Shown one piece after another: positions 7,411 through 15,435 of a DNA stretch of 64,000 bases. The stretch covers positions 1,610,501 to 1,674,500 of the forward strand of contig NZ_CP097885.1 of assembly GCF_023614525.1 (NCBI RefSeq), given 5' to 3'. The position numbers and the translations under genes are program-made. Position 1 is the first letter of the stretch, and each line of letters opens with the position of its first letter. The notes below the pieces were generated by a model, which worked only from the letters and a program-made list of their open reading frames with translations, did no database searches and was not told the DNA's origin. The stretch is from Peptoniphilus genitalis. GTDB taxonomy: Bacteria > Bacillota > Clostridia > Tissierellales > Peptoniphilaceae.

Positions 7411-10400
7411 ATGAATAGAAAAATGTTTTCATTGGTAACTAGTTTTGCAATATTATCTTCAAGCTTTAGTCCAACATGGGCAGTAGGTAAAAATTTTACA
7501 TATAATAATTTGGAGAAGAGTTTAGCTATTCATGCAGAAGCTAAGGAGATAAAAAGTTCTGAGGCGAAAGAAGAACTTCCTCTTGTTACAGAAACCATGC
7601 CAAATGATAGGGTGAAGGACAAGTATGCGAGAATAATTTTTGTTCCAAAAACTAGTAAGGTTGATGGAGTTCAAAATTTTGGGAAGCTCTTAGATAAAGA
7701 TAATAAAGAAGTTTTATTAAGTGATATTTCATATAAGAATAATATTATTAAAGGAAAAGAATATTACGTGCTAAAGGATGCAAAATGGAAAAATATTTTA
7801 TTTTATAAGGAAAATAATAAACAAGTTCTTTCCGTTAGAAAAGCTGTCAATAATGAAAGTGATCCAGATAAAAAGAAGGTTCATGAGTTTCTGGCATGGA
7901 CTAGAAACGGCATAAAAGTAGAACCTTTTTATGATACTTATCCAATAAATATAAAAAGCCATAGTATTGAAAATCCTTTAATTTTTACAGCTATTTTTCA
8001 AACATCACCATATTTTTATAGTTTGGACGATTCACGAAATTTTGATTCTGATGGATATAGAATATATAGAACATATATAGGAAAATTGATAGTTGATGAA
8101 TACAACGAAGTGTTGTTTATGGCAACATCTGAAGATGATAAGTTGATGGGAGATATATCATTATATGATTCACAAAAGAAATATGCTAATTATGAAGGGG
8201 ATTTTTCAAAAAAAATATATCTTTACATAAGAAAAAATTCTGGAACACATTCTTTTGCAGATTTCAAGCCAGAAACCATAAATAGTGAGGGTAAAACATT
8301 TTGGTTTTGGTCTGTAGATAGTGATTTTAGTGGACCAGTTGAAGATGATTTTGACATTGGAAAAATTGATCAAGTATATCGTGCTCAATTTATTGTAGAT
8401 TATATAAGAATCCACGATAACTTTGATTTGGGGAAAAATCCAATTCCAAGTGGATGTTATGAAGTCGATTTTCAAGCAGAAGATGGATATTTATTTAGAA
8501 ATCCTTTGAGATATAAAAGATATGCTGTAAGAGAGGGAAAAACTCTTGAGGGTATTATCTCTAAATTTTCTTTAGAACCAAAGCTAAAAGATAAAAACAA
8601 TGTTGAATATAAAGGAAAAGTTGCTTGGTATGATGGTTTTACAAAAATTGATAATATTAAAGAGGTGAAAATCAATTCTAACAAAGTCTTTACTGCAAGA
8701 AGAGTTAGAGATTTTGAATCAGAAAAATTTAATTCAGTAGTAAAAGAAGTTAAAGTCAAATTAAATGAAGATGTAAGTTCAGAAAAATTAAAGGAAGGAA
8801 TTACAAATCTCCCAAAGAATGTTGAAGTTGAAATAAAAACTAAGGCAGATACGTCAAAAGTTGGACAAACTAAAGCTGTATTAAAAATAACCTTCTCTGA
8901 CACATCAAGCAAGGAAGTTGAAGTACCTATTAAGGTAATTGAAAGAGAAGATGGAAAATTAATTACACCAATTCCTACAATTGGAGCTGAAGACATTATC
9001 AAAGAAGAAGTTCCTTACAATGGAAAAATAGATCTTTCTGATAATATTAAAAACCTTCCAGATGGTGCAAAAATTGAAGATGTAAGCGATTCAATCAACA
9101 CAAAAACTCCTGGAAAATACATTGGAAAAGTTAAAGTTACTTTCAAAGATGGATCATCAAGAATTGTTGAAATTCTTGTAGAAGTCTTAGCACCTTTGTC
9201 AGACTCTTATAATCCATCTACAAAAGAAGTTGAAGTCAAATTAAATGAAGATGTAAGTCCAGAAAAATTAAAGGAAGGAATTACAAATCTCCCAAAGAAT
9301 GTTGAAGTTGAAATTAAAACTAAGGCAGATACGTCCAAAGCTGGAAAAACTAAAGCTGTATTAAAATTAATTTTCTCTGACACATCAGTAAAGGAAGTTA
9401 AAGTTCTTGTAAAAGTTGTAGAAAAAATTGACGGAGGAATTGTCAAACCAATACCGACTATAAAAGCTGAAGATATTATCAAAGAAAAAGTTTCTTACAA
9501 TGGGAAAATAAATCTTTTAGATAATATTAAAAATCTTCCATCTGAAGCAAAAGTTGAAGACATAAGTGAAACAATCGATACAAAAACTCCGGGAACTTAC
9601 ATTGGAAAAGTTAAAGTTACTTTCAAGGGTGGCTCATCAAGAATTGTTGAAATTCCTGTAGAAGTCTTGGCACCTATGTCAGACTCTTATAATCCATCTA
9701 CAAAAGAAGTTGAAGTCAAATTAAATGAAGATGTAAGTCCAGAAAAATTAAAGGAAGGAATTACAAATCTCCCAAAGAATGTTGAAGTTGAAATTAAAAC
9801 TAAGGCAGATACGTCAAAAGTTGGACAAACTAAATCTACATTAAAATTAATTTTCTCTGACACATCAAGCAAGGAAGTGGAAGTTACTGTTAAGGTAGTT
9901 AATCAAATTTCTGGAACTATAATTAAACCAGTACCGACTATAAAAGCTGAGGATATTATCAAAGAAGACGTTCCTTACAATGGAAAAATAAATCTTTTAG
10001 ATAATATTAAAAATCTTCCAGATGGAGCAAAATTAGAAGGTATTAGTGAAGCAATTGATACAAAAACTCCAGGATCTTACGTTGGAAAAGTTAAAGTTAC
10101 TTTCAAGGATGGCTCATCAAGAATTGTTGAAGTTCCAGTTGAAGTTTTAACACCTCTTGCTGAAAAATTCCAAGTAAAAAAGCCAGAGAAAACAAAAGTT
10201 GAAAATCTTGATTCTCTAAGTCCTTCTGAAAAATCTGAAATTATGGAAAAGGTTAAAAAGGTTAACTCTCAAGCAGTTACAGTAGTAGTAAGCGACGAGG
10301 GAGAGGTTACTTTAGTTTATGCTGATGGGTCAAAAAATATTATAAGTCCAGAAGATACTATAGTCTTAAAGGAAAAAGAAAGTGACAAGAAAGATCCTGA

Positions 10401-11169
10401 AGACAAACCAGGAAAGGAAGAAAACAAGAAAGACCCTGAAGAGAAACCAGGCAAGGAAAAAGACAATAAAGATCCTGAAGACAAACCAGGAAAAGAAGAG
10501 GACAATAAAGATCCTGAAGAAAAGCCTGGAAAAGAAGACAAGAAAGATCCTGAAGACAAACCAGGCAAAGAAGAAGATAATAAAAAGCCTGAAGAAAATA
10601 TTGAAGAGGCTAGAGATAAAAAAGAAAATAAATTAGATTCATGGAATGGATTCCCAAGATACTATGTAAGAAATAACGAGACACCAACTTATAAGGTTGA
10701 AGTAAAAATTAATTCACAGTTAAGTCATACAAAAACACAAGTCAATCCTAAAAAATTTGTAATTGATATCAAAAGTGGAACTTACACTTTGACAGAAGAT
10801 GGAAAAACTTTAGAAAAGTCCATGGATGTGAAACCAATAATTGAAAACAATAGGACTATGTTACCTCTTAGAGCCTTGGCAGAAATCATAGGCGCCAAAG
10901 TTATTTGGAATGATGCAACAAGGACTGCGTCCTTCACAAGAGATGGTCTCACTGCTCTTATACAAATCGATGGCAGCAAAATAGTTCTATCTAATGGAAA
11001 GACAATTGACTTTGAAGCAAAACCACTTAACGTCAATGGAAGAATTTATTTACCACTAGTTTATGTTGGTCAAGTCTTCGGGCTTACTAGTGGTAATGCA
11101 GACGATGATAAAGAAAATGACATTGAGTGGAAGGAAGAAAGCAAGACAGTGACAATTAATATTAAATAA
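7411..11169 (+). CDS. Large secreted surface protein with Rib-like repeats and a C-terminal stalk domain
   Basis: A signal peptide occupies about residues 1-25. Residues 30-430 form an unrecognised N-terminal region. Residues about 444-925 are three nearly identical 160-residue units, each with two beta-rich modules; the second module ends in strands such as GKVKVTFKDGSSR, like Rib/YPDG repeats of Gram-positive adhesins. Residues about 990-1065 are a Lys/Pro/Glu-rich spacer of repeated KPGKE units. The last 150 residues are a copper-amine-oxidase-N-like 'stalk' domain (motifs MLPLRALAEIIGA and IYLPLVYVGQ), with no LPXTG signal. A strong GGAGGAGG precedes the ATG. An adhesin-like or wall-associated role is inferred; the ligand is unknown. 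Confidence 0.8.
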   Translation: MNRKMFSLVTSFAILSSSFSPTWAVGKNFTYNNLEKSLAIHAEAKEIKSSEAKEELPLVTETMPNDRVKDKYARIIFVPKTSKVDGVQNFGKLLDKDNKEVLLSDISYKNNIIKGKEYYVLKDAKWKNILFYKENNKQVLSVRKAVNNESDPDKKKVHEFLAWTRNGIKVEPFYDTYPINIKSHSIENPLIFTAIFQTSPYFYSLDDSRNFDSDGYRIYRTYIGKLIVDEYNEVLFMATSEDDKLMGDISLYDSQKKYANYEGDFSKKIYLYIRKNSGTHSFADFKPETINSEGKTFWFWSVDSDFSGPVEDDFDIGKIDQVYRAQFIVDYIRIHDNFDLGKNPIPSGCYEVDFQAEDGYLFRNPLRYKRYAVREGKTLEGIISKFSLEPKLKDKNNVEYKGKVAWYDGFTKIDNIKEVKINSNKVFTARRVRDFESEKFNSVVKEVKVKLNEDVSSEKLKEGITNLPKNVEVEIKTKADTSKVGQTKAVLKITFSDTSSKEVEVPIKVIEREDGKLITPIPTIGAEDIIKEEVPYNGKIDLSDNIKNLPDGAKIEDVSDSINTKTPGKYIGKVKVTFKDGSSRIVEILVEVLAPLSDSYNPSTKEVEVKLNEDVSPEKLKEGITNLPKNVEVEIKTKADTSKAGKTKAVLKLIFSDTSVKEVKVLVKVVEKIDGGIVKPIPTIKAEDIIKEKVSYNGKINLLDNIKNLPSEAKVEDISETIDTKTPGTYIGKVKVTFKGGSSRIVEIPVEVLAPMSDSYNPSTKEVEVKLNEDVSPEKLKEGITNLPKNVEVEIKTKADTSKVGQTKSTLKLIFSDTSSKEVEVTVKVVNQISGTIIKPVPTIKAEDIIKEDVPYNGKINLLDNIKNLPDGAKLEGISEAIDTKTPGSYVGKVKVTFKDGSSRIVEVPVEVLTPLAEKFQVKKPEKTKVENLDSLSPSEKSEIMEKVKKVNSQAVTVVVSDEGEVTLVYADGSKNIISPEDTIVLKEKESDKKDPEDKPGKEENKKDPEEKPGKEKDNKDPEDKPGKEEDNKDPEEKPGKEDKKDPEDKPGKEEDNKKPEENIEEARDKKENKLDSWNGFPRYYVRNNETPTYKVEVKINSQLSHTKTQVNPKKFVIDIKSGTYTLTEDGKTLEKSMDVKPIIENNRTMLPLRALAEIIGAKVIWNDATRTASFTRDGLTALIQIDGSKIVLSNGKTIDFEAKPLNVNGRIYLPLVYVGQVFGLTSGNADDDKENDIEWKEESKTVTINIK
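8741..10160 (+). repeat. Three tandem 480-bp repeats inside the surface protein gene
   Basis: The same sequence recurs at exactly 480-base intervals (for example AAAGAAGTTGAAGTC at about 9222 and 9702, with a variant at 8742). Copies run about 8741-9220, 9221-9700 and 9701-10160. Copies 2 and 3 are the most alike. Such DNA-level identity allows copy-number change by recombination. Confidence 0.9.
10384..10600 (+). repeat. Short repeats encoding KPGKE-type spacer
   Basis: At least five imperfect copies of a roughly 39-base unit encode DPE(D/E)KPGKE followed by Glu/Asp/Asn/Lys. It resembles the extended wall-spanning spacers of surface proteins. Confidence 0.85.
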
Positions 11170-11170
11170 A

Positions 11171-11207
11171 AATTTAAAAAGGGGAGGGAGACCTTCCTTT
11201 TTAAATG
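11171..11207. terminator. Probable bidirectional terminator
   Basis: ATTTAAAAAGG and CCTTTTTAAAT flank a G-rich centre closed by AGG/CCT. A short T run and a matching A run allow termination from either side. The stem has a small internal mismatch. Confidence 0.65.
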
Positions 11208-11260
11208 CAAACATATTGAAATAAAAATATTAAAGGAGACAAAGTATCTTAATATTTTGT

Positions 11261-11266
11261 TATAAT
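11261..11266 (+). promoter_or_regulatory. Probable -10 element of the hydrolase gene
   Basis: TATAAT at 11261-11266 lies 16 bases before the ATG. No good -35 is visible. GAGGTG at 11273 serves as ribosome site, so the leader is very short. Confidence 0.5.
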
Positions 11267-11282
11267 GACTGAGAGGTGACTT

Positions 11283-12347
11283 ATGGTATATTTTATTATT
11301 TTACTCGTTCTTGTTATTTTATTAATCCCACAAATTTATTACAGAAAGTCCAACAAACTTCTGCAGAATGATGGAGTGGATTTAACTTGCGACTTAGAAT
11401 TTATTAATGAAGTTGTAAAGAACGACAACTTTTTAGACTTTGGCAACGAAAGAGATTTTTATGAGCTTACAAACTTTGAGAAGGTTAAAATAAAATCTTA
11501 CGATGGATTTATTCTTGATGGCAGTTATTTTCCAGTTGAAGAACCAAAAGCCCTAGTGCAAATTATTCACGGAGCTCTTGAGCATAAAGAAAGATATTAT
11601 TATTTAATTAAATATTTAAACGAGAGAGGATACTCCTGCTTCATATCTGACAATAGGGGACACGGTAGGTCCCTTGGAGATAAGTACACAGTAGGTTACA
11701 TTGACGGAGCGGAAAAAGTTGTTGATGATAATCTTGCAATAACAAGGGAACTTAAAAAGAAATTTCCAGATACTGACATCTATTTAGTTGGCCATTCACT
11801 TGGGACTGTCTTTGGAAGAATTTACCTTGAAGAGGGCGACGACCTAATTAAAAAATTAGTCTTGTCGGGTCCACCAAATTATGTCTCTGAAGTTCCTCTA
11901 GCAATTTTCCTTGGCAACTTTATTAACTTTTACTTTGGAGAACAGAGGACAATTTATATACTCAAGAAGCTTTACACTGGTGATAAAAAACATTTTGATT
12001 GGTTGTCTTACTCCAAGGAAAATATTAGGGATGCAGAGAAGGACCCTCACATGCCTCCAGTTTTTAAAAACAGGGGCTACCTCGCAGTCTTTGAAGGCGT
12101 AGGAGAATTAAAAAATACAAAAAACTATAAATTTAGGAATCCTGACCTTGATATATTTTTTATAGCCGGAGAAGATGATGTGGTAATTGGTGGGGAGAAG
12201 GGATTTGAGTCTTCAATTAATCTCTTAAGAAAAGTTGGCTACAAAAACATAAAATCAAAACTTTACAAGAAGATGAAGCACGAAATTTTTAGAGAAGAAG
12301 AGAGGGAAGAAGTCTTTAAAGACATTGTAGACTTCTTAGAAAATTAA
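11283..12347 (+). CDS. Alpha/beta hydrolase, S33-like lysophospholipase/monoacylglycerol lipase type
   Basis: The 354-residue protein begins with one hydrophobic helix (about residues 1-18) and continues as an alpha/beta hydrolase. The oxyanion region IIHGALEHKERY is followed by DNRGHGRS, and the nucleophile elbow is GHSLGT with its serine. A late Asp (AGEDDVV) and His (KMKHEIF) complete a plausible triad. The pattern matches the 'serine aminopeptidase S33/monoacylglycerol lipase' group, but the substrate is unknown. The next gene starts two bases after its end, suggesting co-transcription. Confidence 0.85.
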   Translation: MVYFIILLVLVILLIPQIYYRKSNKLLQNDGVDLTCDLEFINEVVKNDNFLDFGNERDFYELTNFEKVKIKSYDGFILDGSYFPVEEPKALVQIIHGALEHKERYYYLIKYLNERGYSCFISDNRGHGRSLGDKYTVGYIDGAEKVVDDNLAITRELKKKFPDTDIYLVGHSLGTVFGRIYLEEGDDLIKKLVLSGPPNYVSEVPLAIFLGNFINFYFGEQRTIYILKKLYTGDKKHFDWLSYSKENIRDAEKDPHMPPVFKNRGYLAVFEGVGELKNTKNYKFRNPDLDIFFIAGEDDVVIGGEKGFESSINLLRKVGYKNIKSKLYKKMKHEIFREEEREEVFKDIVDFLEN

Positions 12348-12348
12348 A

Positions 12349-12642
12349 ATGAATTCTTATTTAATAGTTGGAAACTTAAAAAAGGATAAAGAGCTTGATG
12401 AAGATTTTGAAAAAAATCTTGAAGAGCATTTAAACTACCATGAGAATGAAGTTGACTTGGGAAATTTAATTATCTCTGGGCCCAAAGATGATGGTGGAGG
12501 CATAGGAATTTATTTGGGAGATGATGTAAAAGACTTTTGTGATAATGATCCCCTAGTCCTAGAAGGCTATCTTGAGTACCAAATTACAAAATTTTATCCA
12601 AACCTTGTAAACAAAAACTTAATAAAATTATTTATCCAATAA
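12349..12642 (+). CDS. YciI-like small protein
   Basis: A 97-residue protein with the pattern of the YciI fold (dimeric alpha-beta barrel): a central SGPKDDGGGIGIYLG strand-turn, then DDVKDFCDNDPLVLEGYLEYQI, matching the family's 'DPFxxAGLVE' segment. The role of YciI proteins is mostly unknown. It follows the hydrolase by one base with no strong ribosome site of its own, so it is probably translated by coupling. Confidence 0.65.
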   Translation: MNSYLIVGNLKKDKELDEDFEKNLEEHLNYHENEVDLGNLIISGPKDDGGGIGIYLGDDVKDFCDNDPLVLEGYLEYQITKFYPNLVNKNLIKLFIQ

Positions 12643-12645
12643 AAA

Positions 12646-12680
12646 AAGCTGAGGAAAAAAATTTCTCAGCTTAATTTTTA
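12646..12680. terminator. Convergent terminator between the YciI-like and DUF2007-like genes
   Basis: AAGCTGAG and CTCAGCTT form a perfect stem flanked by A-rich and T-rich sequence on both sides, so it can serve the + strand gene ending at 12642 and the - strand gene ending at 12692. Confidence 0.85.
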
Positions 12681-12691
12681 TTTATTTAAGA

Positions 12692-12949
12692 TTAGTCAAA
12701 GGATAAGTCGCCGCTTGTGTCGTTGTCATTCATAAAGTAAACTAGAAGCTCATTGGCTTTATCAAAATCATCTTCTGATACATAAATTCCCTTTTCGTAA
12801 AGAGAGAATCCAGATATAAGACGCATGTAGTCGCCCTCGTCTTTAACAAAGTATGGGATGGAGTTGTCTTCTAAGAAGGCACAGATTTCGTCAAAGATAA
12901 GTTTATTAGTTGAAGTAACAAGTTTTACATACTCAATGTCTTTTTTCAT
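12692..12949 (-). CDS. Small DUF2007-like protein
   Basis: The 85-residue protein has the order expected of DUF2007 ('putative signal transducing protein'): a beta strand (EYVKLVTSTN), a helix, then DNSIPYFVKDEGD, and a second strand-helix with GIYVSEDDFDKANELL. AGGTGAT lies before the ATG. It is one of three - strand genes in the window. A + strand frame of 80 codons opposite it has no ribosome site and is a shadow. Function is unknown. Confidence 0.7.
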   Translation of the reverse strand: MKKDIEYVKLVTSTNKLIFDEICAFLEDNSIPYFVKDEGDYMRLISGFSLYEKGIYVSEDDFDKANELLVYFMNDNDTSGDLSFD

Positions 12950-13115
12950 ATTATCACCTAAAAAGATTATACCACTAATAAGCTTTATAATGAATTTAAT
13001 AAAAATAAATAAAATTAAAAAAATTTGTCGCTTTAAAGGGGAATATATACTAAATCTATTTAAAAAAAATCACTTTTGTGTTAGTATTTCTAGTATATAA
13101 AAAAGGAGAGAGCGT

Positions 13116-14420
13116 ATGTCAAAACAAAATGAAGGATTTTCATCAATCCTAGGATTTATTATGGTTGCCATTGGCCTTGCCCTTGGGATAGGAACTCTTT
13201 GGAGATTCCCCTATGTAGTTGGCGAAAACGGTGGAGCAATTTTTATATTTTTATATATTTTAATTATCTTAGTCATAGGAATTCCCCTAATGACTTGTGA
13301 AGTTACTATAGGTTATGCAACAGGTAATGCCGCCATAGATGCCTATAAGACTTTAAAGCCAAATACAAAGTGGTACCTAGCAGGTTACTTACACACACTT
13401 GCTGCCCTTATAATTGTTGGTTACACTTCAGTTATTTATGCTTGGATAATAAAATATATTGCAGGTGCTTTTATGGGTGACTTTGTTGGTCTTGATAGCC
13501 AAAGTATTCAAACTTACTTTGATGCATTTAATGCTAACAAGACAACAGTTTTTATATTTTTCTTAATTAACTTTGCCCTTAACAATGCAGTTATTATACT
13601 TGGGGTTCAAAAGGGAATTGAAAGAGTTTCAAAGATTTTAATTCCAGTTTTATTTGTAATTATGATAATTATAATTTTCTTTGGACTTAGACTTCCTGGT
13701 GCAAAAGAAGGTATCACCTTTCTATTTAAACCAGATTTTTCTAAATTTTCCTTTAACTCAGTTATAACTTGTTTGGGACAAGCCTTCTTTGCCTTGGGAC
13801 TTGCTATGTTGGGTTCTATGGTATTTGGATCTTACATCAAAGAGAAGGATGAAAACATCTTTAAGGACTCATCAGTTATTTGTCTTGCCCTAGTTTTTGC
13901 AGGAATCTTATCTGGATTTATGATTCTTCCAATAGTTTTTGCAACAGGACTTACACCAGGCGAAGGAGTTGGACTTACATTCTTAACTCTTCCACTTGCC
14001 TTTAACGTTGTGCCTTTTGGTAGGGTTCTTTCAATCCTATTTTACTTTGGTTTCTACATTGCAGCCTTTACTTCATCAGTTGGAGTTCTTGAAGCAATTG
14101 TAGGTCAATTTATGGAAAGATTTAAATTAGAAAGAATAAAGGCCCTAATGCTTGCAAGTGCAATAATAGTTGCCATTGCTGCTGTATCAATTTTTTATGA
14201 TCCAGCCTTTGCCTTCCTAGACAATATAGAAAGTAATTACATCTTAGTAATTGGCTGTCTAATCATTGCACTTTTCTCAGCGAGAGCTTGGAAGATGGAA
14301 AATTTACTTGAAGCAGCAAATATTAAAAGTCCTTTTGTTAGGGCTTGGATGAATATTAGTATAAAGTATGTTTCACCAATTGTTATTGTGATAATATTCT
14401 TAAGTCAATTTATAAAATAA
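13116..14420 (+). CDS. Sodium-dependent transporter, NSS/SNF family
   Basis: A 434-residue membrane protein with 11-12 predicted helices. The family signature of helix 1, GLALGIGTLWRFPY followed by NGGAIF, is intact; this unwound helix binds sodium and substrate in LeuT-like transporters. The length is usual for bacterial members. Substrates are amino acids or related compounds; which one cannot be told. It has its own AAGGAG ribosome site and ends at a strong terminator, so it is probably monocistronic. Confidence 0.92.
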   Translation: MSKQNEGFSSILGFIMVAIGLALGIGTLWRFPYVVGENGGAIFIFLYILIILVIGIPLMTCEVTIGYATGNAAIDAYKTLKPNTKWYLAGYLHTLAALIIVGYTSVIYAWIIKYIAGAFMGDFVGLDSQSIQTYFDAFNANKTTVFIFFLINFALNNAVIILGVQKGIERVSKILIPVLFVIMIIIIFFGLRLPGAKEGITFLFKPDFSKFSFNSVITCLGQAFFALGLAMLGSMVFGSYIKEKDENIFKDSSVICLALVFAGILSGFMILPIVFATGLTPGEGVGLTFLTLPLAFNVVPFGRVLSILFYFGFYIAAFTSSVGVLEAIVGQFMERFKLERIKALMLASAIIVAIAAVSIFYDPAFAFLDNIESNYILVIGCLIIALFSARAWKMENLLEAANIKSPFVRAWMNISIKYVSPIVIVIIFLSQFIK

Positions 14421-14424
14421 AAAG

Positions 14425-14450
14425 TCGCATGCTGGTCATGCGATTTTTTT
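14425..14450 (+). terminator. Terminator of the NSS transporter gene
   Basis: TCGCATG (14425-14431) pairs with CATGCGA (14437-14443), followed by seven T residues. Confidence 0.9.
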
Positions 14451-14540
14451 GTAGGATAATTTAAATTTTATTTTACTTGCTTAAGTAAGGAATTAAAAAT
14501 CTTTTATTAAGTAGAAGCTAATGACATCAATAAAAATTAA

Positions 14541-14570
14541 AAAAAGTGGGGGACTAAGCCTCCACTTTTT
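14541..14570 (-). terminator. Second terminator downstream of rpsD
   Basis: AAAAAGTGGGGG and CCTCCACTTTTT form a stem. It lies beyond the first rpsD terminator in the direction of transcription and can also stop + strand readthrough. Confidence 0.75.
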
Positions 14571-14576
14571 AAGCAA

Positions 14577-14602
14577 TAAAAAAGACCCTGGCAGGGTCTT
14601 TT
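14577..14602 (-). terminator. First terminator of rpsD
   Basis: AAAAGACCCTG and CAGGGTCTTTT are a perfect inverted repeat ten bases after the rpsD stop. On the - strand the hairpin is followed by a U-rich tail. Confidence 0.88.
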
Positions 14603-14611
14603 CCATTTTCA

Positions 14612-15208
14612 TTACATATTCTTTGAATAGAATTCAACGATTAATTGGTCTTCAATTTCTATTGGAATATCTTCTCTATTTGGTAGAGAAACTAAAGTTG
14701 CTTTAAAGTCTTCGTCCTTAGAAATGTAAGGGTAGTTTACAACGATGTTAGTGTTGTAGTTTTCTTTAAATAGGTCAACTTTTCTTCCCTTAGCAGATAA
14801 TGCAATAACATCGCCAGCTTGACATCTGTAAGAAGGAATGTTTACTTTCTTTCCATTTACAGTTAGGTGACAGTGGCTAACCATTTGTCTTGCTTGTCTG
14901 ATTGAAGATGCGAAGCCCATTCTGTAACATAAAGAATCTAATCTAGTTTCAAGGAATGTTACAAGGTTAGGACCAGTTTGGCCTTGAGTTCTTTGAGCTT
15001 CTTTGAATAGATTAACAAATTGTTTTTCAAGTACACCGTAGTATGCTCTTAATCTTTGTTTTTCTAAAAGTTGCTTACCGTATTCAGTAAGTTTTTTATC
15101 GCTTCTTGCAGTACCTCTTGTAGCTCTTTTCATTGCCTTTGGGTGACCGCATACATTTAGTCCAAGTCTTCTTGATTGCTTGAACTTTGGATCCATCATT
15201 TTTGCCAT
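14612..15208 (-). CDS. rpsD: 30S ribosomal protein S4
   Basis: S4 is a primary 16S rRNA-binding protein of the small subunit body. The 198-residue protein has the N-terminal S4 domain and the C-terminal S4 RNA-binding fold (RLDSLCYRMGFA...ARQMVSHCHLTVNGKKV). The frame is open upstream to 15262, but the ATG at 15208 gives the standard MAKMMDPKFK start and follows TAAGGAG, so the longer form is rejected. It stands alone, as in many Firmicutes where S4 represses its own mRNA. The short leader (about 15209-15254) could hold such a site, but I did not identify the fold. Confidence 0.97.
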   Translation of the reverse strand: MAKMMDPKFKQSRRLGLNVCGHPKAMKRATRGTARSDKKLTEYGKQLLEKQRLRAYYGVLEKQFVNLFKEAQRTQGQTGPNLVTFLETRLDSLCYRMGFASSIRQARQMVSHCHLTVNGKKVNIPSYRCQAGDVIALSAKGRKVDLFKENYNTNIVVNYPYISKDEDFKATLVSLPNREDIPIEIEDQLIVEFYSKNM

Positions 15209-15260
15209 TTTTATCAAACTCCTTATAAATCTTCGCCGCGATAATTTATAAGCCGATAGC

Positions 15261-15289
15261 ATTATACTAAATGAGAAAGGCTTTGTAAA
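15261..15289 (-). promoter_or_regulatory. rpsD promoter
   Basis: On the - strand TTTACA (15289-15284) and a perfect TATAAT (15266-15261) are separated by 17 bases. Transcription would start near 15254, about 45 bases before the ATG. Confidence 0.8.
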
Positions 15290-15380
15290 GAGAATAACAA
15301 AATATAATAAAAATTTTATGGAATAACAAAAATTATTTGTTAGAAAAGGAGTTATAGTATGAAAAAATTTGAAAAATTTG

Positions 15381-15403
15381 TGTTATACTTATCTTAATAA
15401 GAT
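15381..15403 (+). promoter_or_regulatory. Extended -10 promoter with a palindrome at the start site
   Basis: TGT-TATACT (15381-15389) is an extended -10. Immediately after it ATCTTA-A-TAAGAT (15391-15403) is a perfect 6-1-6 palindrome covering the expected transcription start, where a repressor could bind. The regulator is unknown. Confidence 0.5.
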
Positions 15404-15435
15404 GATCTGAACGTATGAGATACCTAGGAGGATTT

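Noticed and set aside
8472-9872. Several - strand frames opposite the surface protein gene
   Set aside because: They repeat with the 480-bp units, lack ribosome sites and mirror the coding strand; they are shadows.
8741-10600. CRISPR-like array suggested by regular repeats
   Set aside because: The repeats are 480 bp or short in-frame protein repeats within one open gene, with no spacers.
10382-10636. 84-codon + strand frame in the KPGKE region
   Set aside because: It is a frame-shifted reading of the repeat region, with no ribosome site.
12858-13100. 80-codon + strand frame opposite the DUF2007-like gene
   Set aside because: No ribosome site, poor composition, and the opposite strand gene is well supported.
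15209-15262. N-terminal extension of ribosomal protein S4
   Set aside because: The 18 extra codons overlap the mRNA leader and the end of the -10 element; the MAK start has the ribosome site.
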